The notes below the pieces were generated by a model. That model did no database searches. It had not been told where the DNA came from and was given only the letters and a program-made list of their open reading frames with translations. Shown piece after piece: positions 1-8,283 of a stretch of 45,083 bases of DNA. Both the position numbers and the translations under genes were made by a program. Every line of letters begins with the position of its first letter. The stretch's first letter is position 1. The DNA is from a bacterium (GTDB taxonomy: Bacteria; Patescibacteriota; Saccharimonadia; Saccharimonadales; UBA4665), in the NCBI GenBank assembly GCA_021833065.1, contig JAKBGO010000004.1, positions 1 to 45,083 on the forward strand. The letters run 5' to 3'.

Positions 1-474
1 TTCTTTGATGTCTAGTTTTTCTAGTTCTTTTATTAGATTAAAGTCTTCTGGTGTTTCTAGGTCATCCATAAATATGTCATCTATTTCAATGCTAGAGAAA
101 CCTACGTCAGAAAGAAGGTCTTTATCAAAATCTGCGAGAAGGGAATAGTCCCATTCTCCGAGATTCTTATTTAACCTTAGGTTTAATTCTTTTTCCTTTT
201 CTATGTCGGGGATATTGATATAGACTACTGGTATTTCTTTGTAGCCAAGTTCTTTAGCTATTTTTAGTCTAAAGTGTCCTCCGATTACAATATTCTTTCT
301 TGAAGGGGAAGAGTTAACTAATATTGGATCGACTATTCCAAATTTGGACATACTCTCTTTTAGTTTGATTGAATTATCTTCACTCCAATGCCTTGGGTTA
401 TATTTAGATGCATTTAGTGAGGAGATTGGTTTGTATTCTACCTTTATACTTTCTTTTACTGCTACTTCGTTCAT
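1..474 (-). CDS. ParB/Srx-like N-terminal domain protein (3' end outside window)
   Basis: This frame is not in the ORF track because it runs off the left edge. On the minus strand it is open from an ATG at 474 to base 1, 158 codons without a stop. The translation begins MNEVAVKESIKVEYKPISSL and contains KYNPR, FGIVDPILV and IGGHFRLKIAKELG, the layout of the ParB/Sulfiredoxin-like N-terminal fold (GGHFR in the place of the GERR motif). Proteins of this type outside partition loci usually occur on phages and integrated elements next to DNA methylases or terminases. An acidic tail (EIDDIFMDDLETPEDF) follows the domain. Because the 3' half is missing, a fused methyltransferase or other domain cannot be excluded. 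Domain assignment is good; cellular role is inferred. Confidence 0.75.
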   Translation of the reverse strand, partial: MNEVAVKESIKVEYKPISSLNASKYNPRHWSEDNSIKLKESMSKFGIVDPILVNSSPSRKNIVIGGHFRLKIAKELGYKEIPVVYINIPDIEKEKELNLRLNKNLGEWDYSLLADFDKDLLSDVGFSSIEIDDIFMDDLETPEDFNLIKELEKLDIKE

Positions 475-646
475 TACTTTTGCTCTTTATTATTTGGTTA
501 TAATTGGAGTGTAACGAAGTGGATTAAAGTTTATCAACCTTAGCAGGTTTAGACTTTTAAAGTTATTTTTGTTTATTGATTTCTCCTTTTGGGTATTAAG
601 AATATTAAGATGTAAAATATTAGAGTATAGTGTCCGAGAATAAAAT

Positions 647-2233
647 ATGTTAAAAGATTTTAAAATAAATCATGAAGTTAAAAAGATTTTAATCTTGGAT
701 GTTATTTTTGTACTTCTTCTAACAGCAACGGTCAATATATTTTTATCGAATATATTGATATTTAAAAAAATACTCGCAAATGGTTTTATTTACTCGGACT
801 ATCTAACACTTTTAATAGCTATATCGACAATTTTAATTCCAATTTCACTTGAATTATGGAAGGAATTATTTCAGTCAAAAAATATTTCTATTAAATCTAA
901 AATTGATATGGCATGGGATAGAAAAATAAGAGAAGTGTATCTTATAAATCCTATATTAAATTTATCTATATTCGTTATATTAACAATATTTCTTCCTACA
1001 GTATTAAATCATCCGGTTCTATATTTTACAGATTTATTTTATGGGTTTTACGTTTTATTTAGTTTTTTTAAAATCTCATTTTTTATTAAAGCTCCCAACC
1101 TGTACGATTTACCTGAATTTTCAATTACAAGTGATAACGTACCGGATAAAGACATCATGTTAGAACTTCTAACTACAACACAGAGAATATACAATACTTC
1201 GGACAAAACAAATTTAGTCTATGTTGAACATAAATCGGGATTGCCAAAATGGAGCTTTCAAATAAATGAAGAATCTACTTTATTAAAAATCATTGATTGG
1301 GTAGATGGAACATTAAATATGGTAGAAGTGAAAGATAGAGTTTTTATAAGTACTTCTTGGATGATTTTCAATAATTATTTATCCCACTGTGATCAATCAA
1401 TAATATGGCAATCTGTTTATAATGGTGAATTAAAAACATTGTTATCTAATAAAAGTTTTTACACCAAAAATCAGGTTGGTCATATATCTCTTGCATTAAA
1501 GACTATTGTATCTAGAATGTTAGAAGATGAATCTACTATAGATGTAATAAAAAGTGTAATTGAGGTAATTCCTTTAAACGAAATTTCAGATGATGTAAAT
1601 CTATATAATCTATTCGAATCATCTATAACTAGAATATTCGAGAAAACTGATCTAAATTCATACTTCCTTCAGGATATTTTTCCGAAAGAAATACAAATCA
1701 CAAAATACAATGTAAATAAATTAAATAAATTACAGAATACAATAAAAAATATTTATCTAAATTGGATTAGAAATCTTCAAATATATACAGATAAACCCGA
1801 CGAACAATCAGTAATAAACGTTACAGAATTTTTATTTCCTGATGTAGAGACAATGTTATTTGGAAAATTTATTATATTTTATACAAATTCTTGGTTTATA
1901 CTGTTTGGCGATGATTCAATTTACGATTTTAAACCATCACTAGATAAATGGAAGTTATTTGGGAGAATGGGTAGAGTACAGACTAGCTGGTATAGCGAAT
2001 ATTCTGATGCTATTAATTCTAAAATAAACGAAACTATTTTAGATAACCAGGATACTGAAACCATAAAATTCGTTAAAAATTTGAATCTATTCTCAGAAAA
2101 CAAAAAAGATATAAACAATACACATAGAAAATTTATTACAATTATTGAAAAACTTTATGGGGATGACCAAGATTATGACAAGCAAAGCTGGTTATTTTTT
2201 GCTGAAAAGTTTAAAAAATTAGCAGATGAATAA
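647..2233 (+). CDS. Unrecognised multi-pass membrane protein with large soluble C-terminal region
   Basis: This is a 528-aa protein that I do not recognise. Four hydrophobic segments lie in the first ~150 residues (about 15-40, 52-71, 98-120 and 125-147). A soluble region of ~380 residues follows, rich in Asn, Ile, Lys and Asp, with no visible catalytic motif. The sequence is very AT-rich, more so than hsdM downstream. It stands alone, 117 nt upstream of hsdM on the same strand, so it might be an accessory of the restriction locus or an unrelated neighbour. The large unrelated membrane-anchored protein on the other side of hsdR has the same general plan (N-terminal helices, long cytosolic part). 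The start ATG at 647 is the first in frame; no clear Shine-Dalgarno is visible. Confidence 0.7.
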   Translation: MLKDFKINHEVKKILILDVIFVLLLTATVNIFLSNILIFKKILANGFIYSDYLTLLIAISTILIPISLELWKELFQSKNISIKSKIDMAWDRKIREVYLINPILNLSIFVILTIFLPTVLNHPVLYFTDLFYGFYVLFSFFKISFFIKAPNLYDLPEFSITSDNVPDKDIMLELLTTTQRIYNTSDKTNLVYVEHKSGLPKWSFQINEESTLLKIIDWVDGTLNMVEVKDRVFISTSWMIFNNYLSHCDQSIIWQSVYNGELKTLLSNKSFYTKNQVGHISLALKTIVSRMLEDESTIDVIKSVIEVIPLNEISDDVNLYNLFESSITRIFEKTDLNSYFLQDIFPKEIQITKYNVNKLNKLQNTIKNIYLNWIRNLQIYTDKPDEQSVINVTEFLFPDVETMLFGKFIIFYTNSWFILFGDDSIYDFKPSLDKWKLFGRMGRVQTSWYSEYSDAINSKINETILDNQDTETIKFVKNLNLFSENKKDINNTHRKFITIIEKLYGDDQDYDKQSWLFFAEKFKKLADE

Positions 2234-2311
2234 CTTTATTAAATACTCATTAATTTACTAAATTTATGGTTTACATTGATATATAAAGCTTGATAATCTG
2301 TTTTAAAAAAT

Positions 2312-2340
2312 TTGTGCTTAAATCTCTAATTTACTATAAA
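2312..2340 (+). promoter_or_regulatory. Likely sigma-70-type promoter of hsdMSR
   Basis: A TTGTGC hexamer (2312-2317) is followed after 17 nt by TATAAA (2335-2340). The hsdM ATG at 2351 lies 10 nt after the -10 box, so the transcript would have almost no leader. No Shine-Dalgarno is visible, consistent with the leaderless or very short-leader pattern seen at many genes here. Confidence 0.45.
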
Positions 2341-2350
2341 ATGAAGATGT

Positions 2351-3919
2351 ATGGACACTAAAAAAGAACAAGAGAGATCTCAGTTGCATGCAACTATTTG
2401 GAGAATTGCTAATGACTTGAGAGGATCTGTCGACGGATGGGACTTTAAGCAATATGTCTTGGGCTTTCTTTTTTATCGATTTATTTCGGAAAACCTAACT
2501 AACTATATAAATAACGAGGAACGACGCACTGGAGCAAATGACTTTAACTACTCCAGCCTAAGTGATGATGCTGCCGAATTTGGACGTACCGAGACAGTAA
2601 AAGATAAAGGATTCTATATTCTACCTAGTGAGCTTTTTGAAAATGTTCGAAAAAAAGCTAAGAGTGATCAGAATCTTAACGAAACACTTAGTGGTATATT
2701 TCGTAATATTGAAGGCTCAGCTAAAGGGAGTGAAAGTGAAGAAGATATATCTGGATTATTCGACGATATAGATGTTAATAGCAATAAATTAGGTGCTACA
2801 GTTACTAAACGTAATGAATTACTAGTAAAGTTACTTGAAGCAATTGGTGATCTACCGCTTGGCAAATACGAAGACAATACCATCGATGCATTTGGTGATG
2901 CCTACGAATATCTCATGACAATGTACGCTAGTAATGCCGGTAAATCTGGTGGAGAATTCTTTACACCACAGGAAGTAAGTGAATTACTGACTAAGATCAC
3001 TATTGTTGGCAAAACTGAAGTTAATAAAGTATATGATCCAGCCGCTGGTTCAGGATCTTTACTGCTAAAATTCGCTAAAGTGCTGGGGAAGGAAAACGTA
3101 AGGCAAGGTTTTTACGGACAGGAAATAAATTTAACAACTTATAACCTTGCTCGTATTAACATGTTTCTTCATGATATTAATTACGAAAAATTTAATATTT
3201 CTCATGGTGATACATTATTAGACCCACAGCATTGGGATGATGAGCCATTTGATGCAATCGTATCTAATCCTCCCTACAGTATCAAATGGGATGGAGACAG
3301 TAACCCGATCCTTATAAACGATCCCAGATTTAGTCCAGCCGGAGTGCTAGCTCCAAAGTCCAAGGCCGATCTTGCATTTACCATGCATATGTTAAGTTGG
3401 CTTAGCACTACAGGTACTGCAGCCATAGTTGAATTTCCGGGCGTACTATATCGTGGCGGTGCAGAGCAGAAGATTCGTAAGTACCTGATCGACAACAACT
3501 TCGTCGATGCGGTGATTCAGCTGCCGCCGGACCTATTCTTTGGTACAAGTATTGCGACCTGTATTATCGTACTCAAAAAGAGTAAAAAAGTTAATGCGAC
3601 GCTGTTCATCGATGCCAGCGCCGAGTTCGTGCGCAGTGGCAACAAAAACAAGCTGAGTGAAGTAAATCGCACCAAGATTCTCGAAGCCTTCACCGCTCGT
3701 GAAGACGCCGAGCATTTTGCTAAACTCGTGCCAAACGAAGATATTGCCGGTAATGACTACAATATCGCCGTTAGTAGCTATATAGAAGCAGAAGACACTC
3801 GCGAAGTCGTGAATATTTCCGAGCTGAATGCTGATATCAAGCAGATCGTAGCCAAACAGTCGGAACTGCGTACTGCCATCGACGCTATCATTGCTGATAT
3901 CGAGGGTACTGATGAGTAA
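2351..3919 (+). CDS. hsdM: Type I restriction-modification system, DNA methyltransferase subunit HsdM
   Basis: This is the N6-adenine methyltransferase subunit of a type I restriction-modification complex (M2S1 methylase, R2M2S1 nuclease). The 522 residues fit the family. The N-terminal helical HsdM_N domain is followed by GGEFFTPQEV, SAM-binding motif I DPAAGSGSLL (from residue 229) and catalytic NPPY (306-309). It overlaps hsdS by 8 nt and belongs to the hsdMSR operon. Composition is uneven: the 5' two thirds are about 30% G+C in sampled 60-nt blocks, while the last ~500 bp reach 48-55%, suggesting a recombination junction near 3400. All methylation motifs look intact. Confidence 0.96.
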   Translation: MDTKKEQERSQLHATIWRIANDLRGSVDGWDFKQYVLGFLFYRFISENLTNYINNEERRTGANDFNYSSLSDDAAEFGRTETVKDKGFYILPSELFENVRKKAKSDQNLNETLSGIFRNIEGSAKGSESEEDISGLFDDIDVNSNKLGATVTKRNELLVKLLEAIGDLPLGKYEDNTIDAFGDAYEYLMTMYASNAGKSGGEFFTPQEVSELLTKITIVGKTEVNKVYDPAAGSGSLLLKFAKVLGKENVRQGFYGQEINLTTYNLARINMFLHDINYEKFNISHGDTLLDPQHWDDEPFDAIVSNPPYSIKWDGDSNPILINDPRFSPAGVLAPKSKADLAFTMHMLSWLSTTGTAAIVEFPGVLYRGGAEQKIRKYLIDNNFVDAVIQLPPDLFFGTSIATCIIVLKKSKKVNATLFIDASAEFVRSGNKNKLSEVNRTKILEAFTAREDAEHFAKLVPNEDIAGNDYNIAVSSYIEAEDTREVVNISELNADIKQIVAKQSELRTAIDAIIADIEGTDE

Positions 3920-5186
3920 AATCGATGAACTGATTGCCGAGTTTTGCCCAGATGGGGTTGGTTTTTTTAAACTTTCAGAAATTGCAGAAATCTCTGGCGC
4001 AGGTGTCGATAAGAAGATAGTTTCTGGTGAAAAGAGTGTCATCTTATTGAACTACATGGACGTCTACCGAAATCCAAAGTTAACCGTTGGCATTCCGACC
4101 ATGCAAGTGTCGGCGACTGATAAAAAAATGAACCAATGTAACGTCTTAAAAGGTGATGTTTTTATCACTCCCAGCTCAGAGGTTAAGAATGAGATTGGCT
4201 TTTCTGCCGTAGCGTTGGAAGACATGCCGGGAACAGTCTACTCCTACCACATCATGAGAGTGAGGTTGAACGAACCAGATTTTATGAAATCACAGTTCAT
4301 AAACTATCTCTTTCGATCCGATATATTGCAAAAGGAAATAAGCAAGCAAGCAAAAGGCTTGACGAGGTTCGGACTGACAAAAACGCAATGGGAGCAGCTA
4401 AGGATCCCCGTGCCGCCAATCGAAGTACAGCGCGAGATTGTGCGCTTACTAGACACATTTACGGAGCTAGAAGCAGAGCTAGAAGCAGAGCTAGAAGCAG
4501 AGCTGGATGCTAGAAAAAAACAATATGCATTTTACAGAAATCAGCTTTTTACATTTGACGAGTCGAGGCTGGCAACACGGACAACCATGTCTCATATCTC
4601 AAAAAGGATCTATTCAGGTGGAACTCCCAAAACAAATAAAACTGAATATTGGGAGAACGGTACAATCCCATGGATGAGCTCGGGTGAGGTAAATCTAGGA
4701 ACAGTGTATAAAACTGAAAAACTTATTTCTGAGATTGGATTTAAAAATAGTAGTGCAAAGTGGGTTCCAAAAAATTCTGTCGTTATTGCACTAGCAGGAC
4801 AAGGGAAAACTCGCGGAATGGTTGCTAGAACGAGAATAGATTTGACAACAAATCAGTCGCTGGCATCATTAACATTTGACAGAGAAAAGGTCAATGCCGA
4901 CTACGTATTTCATTTTCTTAAATCACAATATCAACAATTAAGACAAGTATCCTCTGGGGATGGAACTCGTGGTGGCTTGAATCTCCAGATGATCTCAAAT
5001 TATGGAATACCTATTCCATCAATAAATGAGCAAAATCGCATCGTTTCAATCCTAGATAAGTTTGATAAATTAACAACTGACATCTCAGAAGGCCTGCCTG
5101 CTGAGATAAATGCTCGCCGTAAACAATATGAGTACTACCGCAATAAACTACTGACATTCAAGGAGCTAGCTTGTGTCAAAGTATGA
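3912..5186 (+). CDS. hsdS: Type I restriction-modification system, specificity subunit HsdS
   Basis: This is the DNA-recognition subunit of the type I complex. I place the start at ATG 3912 (MSKIDELIAEFCPDGV), which overlaps the hsdM stop by 8 nt, rather than the track start at 3891; this gives 424 aa. There are two target recognition domains. TRD1 covers about residues 15-175. A central conserved helix contains ELEAELEAELEAELDARKKQ, the first TRD-spacer copy. TRD2 (about 215-385) starts at SHISKRIYSGGTPKTNK and is followed by the second conserved spacer ending ARRKQYEYYRNKLLTF. The conserved helices repeat (ARKKQYAFYRNQL versus ARRKQYEYYRNKL), as expected for the two-fold HsdS design. The central spacer holds a 12-bp tandem repeat. 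TRDs are AT-rich whereas the central helix DNA is ~57% G+C, indicating domain shuffling. Confidence 0.95.
   Translation: MSKIDELIAEFCPDGVGFFKLSEIAEISGAGVDKKIVSGEKSVILLNYMDVYRNPKLTVGIPTMQVSATDKKMNQCNVLKGDVFITPSSEVKNEIGFSAVALEDMPGTVYSYHIMRVRLNEPDFMKSQFINYLFRSDILQKEISKQAKGLTRFGLTKTQWEQLRIPVPPIEVQREIVRLLDTFTELEAELEAELEAELDARKKQYAFYRNQLFTFDESRLATRTTMSHISKRIYSGGTPKTNKTEYWENGTIPWMSSGEVNLGTVYKTEKLISEIGFKNSSAKWVPKNSVVIALAGQGKTRGMVARTRIDLTTNQSLASLTFDREKVNADYVFHFLKSQYQQLRQVSSGDGTRGGLNLQMISNYGIPIPSINEQNRIVSILDKFDKLTTDISEGLPAEINARRKQYEYYRNKLLTFKELACVKV
4464..4511 (+). repeat. 12-bp in-frame tandem repeat in the HsdS central spacer
   Basis: GAGCTAGAAGCA occurs three times in perfect tandem (4464-4475, 4476-4487, 4488-4499) with a fourth diverged unit GAGCTGGATGCT (4500-4511). 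Each encodes ELEA (ELDA in the last), from codon 185 of hsdS. In EcoR124I-family HsdS the number of 4-residue repeats (TAEL) between the TRDs sets the spacer length of the bipartite DNA target. This repeat has the same position, unit size and helical character, so copy-number slippage could change target spacing. Confidence 0.85.
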
Positions 5187-8100
5187 TGTAGTAGCCGAGA
5201 ACCCTCATAGTACTGTCGTTGCAGAGTATGTCCCCGCCGTTCGCAGAGCTAGTGACTACCAAAGTGAGTCAGAGCTTGAACAGGCACTTATTAAACAACT
5301 TGAGAATCAAGCCTATGAATACATAAAGATCGATAGCGAAGAAAGCTTAATATCTAACTTGAGGAAGCAATTAGAGAAACTTAATAACTATCAGTTTAGT
5401 GATAAGGAGTGGCAAAGATTTAGTACTGAGTATCTTATTAATAAAGCAGATAACATTGAGGAAAAAACTAGCAAGATTCAAGAAGATAATCGCTACACGT
5501 TAAAACTTGATAATGGCACACCAAAAAACATAACAATAATAGATAAGGTCAACATTCATAACAATAGCCTACAAGTCATAAACCAATATGAGATTGAAGG
5601 AGTAAGAGCTAACCGTTATGACGTAACCATACTAGTTAATGGCTTGCCACTAGTTCACATTGAGCTTAAACGTAGAGGTGTTGACCTAAAAGAAGCTTTT
5701 AACCAGATAAATCGTTATCACCGAGATAGCTTCTGGGCGGGTAGCGGTTTATTTGAATATATACAACTATTTGTTATTAGTAACGGTACTCTCACAAAAT
5801 ATTACAGTAACACTACTCGCTCTAAACATGTCAAAGAAGCCGGTAACCTGAAGAGTAAAAGTAAGAAAACAAGCAACAGTTTTGAATTCACTAGCTGGTG
5901 GGCTGACGCAGATAATAAGCCTATTACTGAACTTATGGACTTTGCTCAAACCTTCTTCGCAAAACATTCACTTCTTAACATAATTACCAAGTACTGTGTA
6001 TTTAACGCAGATAAAGAACTGCTCGTAATGAGGCCTTACCAGATCGTAGCTACTGAGAGAATCTTAAATCGAATTGAAGTCAGCACTAATTATAAAAAGT
6101 TAGGCAGCATAGATGCTGGTGGCTTTATTTGGCATACAACTGGTTCGGGCAAAACATTAACTAGTTTCAAGACAGCACAAATCGCAAGCAAACTAGACTA
6201 CATAAACAAAGTCTTATTTGTAGTAGATAGAAAAGATCTCGACTACCAAACTATGAAAGAATATGACAAGTTTGAAAAAGGTGCCGCAAACAGCAATACC
6301 AGCACAGCTAAGCTAGCAAGACAATTAGAAGACCCTTCTGCTCGAATTATTATCACTACCATTCAGAAACTAGATAAATTCATTAAATCTAACCAAGGTC
6401 ATAAGATTTTTACCGACCATATAGTTTTAATATTTGATGAGTGTCATAGATCTCAATTCGGGGATATGCATCATTCAATTACGTCTGCATTTAAAAATTA
6501 CCACCTATTTGGTTTTACTGGCACTCCAATATTTGCAAAAAATATTTCAACTGGCGGTAGAGCTGACCTTAAAACCACCGAGCAGACTTTTGGAGATAAG
6601 TTACATACCTACACGATCGTTAATGCTATAACCGACAAAAATGTCTTGCCATTCCGTATTGATTATATTCGTACCGTTAAAGAAGCTGACAATATTGACG
6701 ATGAACAGGTTAGAGCCATTGATACTGAAGCCATTCTTAGCGCCCCCGAACGTATTACTAAGGTTGTTGAATATATACGGGATCACTTCGATCAAAAAAC
6801 TAAGAGGAATAATACCTATGAATTTAGGTCCACTCAAAATATAGGTGAAGTTGTTAATAGTAAAGATCGCTTAGCAATCGATGAGATAAAGGAAAGAGTA
6901 CGTCTCAGTGGCTTCAATTCAATCTTTGCCGTCAGCTCGATTGATACCGCCAAAAAATATTATCTTGAATTTAAGAACCAGCAAGCTAACGCACTGGAGA
7001 TCTCTAAACTTAAAGTAGCTACTATCTTTAGTTATGGAGTTAATGAGGACGAGGATTTACTCGATAACTTAGAGGATGAAAACTCAGACAGCACAGATCA
7101 ACTAGATATAGCATCCCGTGACTTTCTTGAAAATGCTATCAAGGACTACAATATACTATTTACAACTAACTACGACACCTCGGCAGATAAGTTCCAAAAC
7201 TACTATAAAGACGTAAGCCTGAGGATGAAAAATCGTGAGATCGATCTTCTAATTGTCGTTAATATGTTCCTTACTGGTTTTGACGCTACTACACTAAACA
7301 CATTATGGGTGGATAAAAAACTACGACTACACGGACTTCTTCAAGCCTATTCTAGAACTAACCGTATCCTTAATTCAGTAAAAACTTTTGGTAACATCGT
7401 TAGTTTTCGAAACCTTGAAAAAGCAACCAATGATGCTCTTGCCCTTTTCGGCGATAAAGAGGCAAGTGGAATAGTATTACTTAGGTCTTATTCTGAGTAT
7501 TACAACGGGTATGAAAGTGATGGGAAGCATATATTTGGCTACAAGGAAATTGTTGCTGAGCTACTAAATCGCTTTCCAATTGGACAACCAATAATCGGTG
7601 AGCAAAATCAGAAAAACTTTATAAAGCTTTACGGGGGAATCCTTCGTGGTAGGAATATCCTGTCTAGTTTCGATGAATTTGTCGGAAATGAAATCTTAAC
7701 ACCCAGGGATATACAAGATTATCACAGTGTTTACATAAACTTGTATAACGAGTTCCGAAATCAAAGCGACGGCGACAAGGAAAATGTTAACGATGATATA
7801 GTCTTTGAAATGGAACTTATTAAACAAGTGGAAATTAACATAGATTACATCATAGAGCTTATTCGTAAGTATCATGATAGTAACCAAGAGGACAAAGAAT
7901 TGCTTGTAGATATCAATAAAGCAATCGATTCTAGTATTGAACTTCGCAATAAAAAAGACCTAATCGAACAGTTTATAAGTTCACTTAATCCAACTTCATC
8001 CATCGATGATGACTGGCACACATTTGTCGATGCAAAAAAACTCGAGGAACTTGATAGAATCATAGCTGAGGAAAATCTTGATCATGACGAAACATATAAA

Positions 8101-8283
8101 TTTATAGAAAATGCATTCCGAGACGGGGCTGTTCAGTCAACTGGAACAGCAATAACAAAAATATTGCCTCCAGTTTCTCGATTCTCACAAAACAATGAAA
8201 GAGGAATTAAACGTGAATCAGTATTAGATAAACTCACTAATTTCTTTAACAGATTCTTTGATATTTCTAGCGGTAAATTATAA
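5173..8283 (+). CDS. hsdR: Type I restriction-modification system, restriction/translocase subunit HsdR
   Basis: This is the ATP-dependent DNA translocase and endonuclease subunit, 1036 aa, the usual HsdR length. The N-terminal nuclease domain shows the PD-(D/E)XK pattern in RYDVTILVNG...HIELKRRG (about residues 148-169). The SF2 helicase follows with Walker A TGSGKT (from 323), DECH box (422-425), motif III FTGTP and motif VI QAYSRTNR. A C-terminal helical region presumably docks onto the methylase. The start is GTG 5173, with a strong AAGGAG seven nt upstream, inside the end of hsdS (14-nt overlap). The stop codon touches the stop of the convergent minus-strand gene. No disruption is visible, so the system looks restriction-competent. 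Confidence 0.96.
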   Translation: MSKYDVVAENPHSTVVAEYVPAVRRASDYQSESELEQALIKQLENQAYEYIKIDSEESLISNLRKQLEKLNNYQFSDKEWQRFSTEYLINKADNIEEKTSKIQEDNRYTLKLDNGTPKNITIIDKVNIHNNSLQVINQYEIEGVRANRYDVTILVNGLPLVHIELKRRGVDLKEAFNQINRYHRDSFWAGSGLFEYIQLFVISNGTLTKYYSNTTRSKHVKEAGNLKSKSKKTSNSFEFTSWWADADNKPITELMDFAQTFFAKHSLLNIITKYCVFNADKELLVMRPYQIVATERILNRIEVSTNYKKLGSIDAGGFIWHTTGSGKTLTSFKTAQIASKLDYINKVLFVVDRKDLDYQTMKEYDKFEKGAANSNTSTAKLARQLEDPSARIIITTIQKLDKFIKSNQGHKIFTDHIVLIFDECHRSQFGDMHHSITSAFKNYHLFGFTGTPIFAKNISTGGRADLKTTEQTFGDKLHTYTIVNAITDKNVLPFRIDYIRTVKEADNIDDEQVRAIDTEAILSAPERITKVVEYIRDHFDQKTKRNNTYEFRSTQNIGEVVNSKDRLAIDEIKERVRLSGFNSIFAVSSIDTAKKYYLEFKNQQANALEISKLKVATIFSYGVNEDEDLLDNLEDENSDSTDQLDIASRDFLENAIKDYNILFTTNYDTSADKFQNYYKDVSLRMKNREIDLLIVVNMFLTGFDATTLNTLWVDKKLRLHGLLQAYSRTNRILNSVKTFGNIVSFRNLEKATNDALALFGDKEASGIVLLRSYSEYYNGYESDGKHIFGYKEIVAELLNRFPIGQPIIGEQNQKNFIKLYGGILRGRNILSSFDEFVGNEILTPRDIQDYHSVYINLYNEFRNQSDGDKENVNDDIVFEMELIKQVEINIDYIIELIRKYHDSNQEDKELLVDINKAIDSSIELRNKKDLIEQFISSLNPTSSIDDDWHTFVDAKKLEELDRIIAEENLDHDETYKFIENAFRDGAVQSTGTAITKILPPVSRFSQNNERGIKRESVLDKLTNFFNRFFDISSGKL

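Noticed and set aside
3533-4042. 169-aa antisense ORF across hsdM/hsdS.
   Set aside because: Opposes two well-supported genes; long open frame is explained by the G+C-rich patch.
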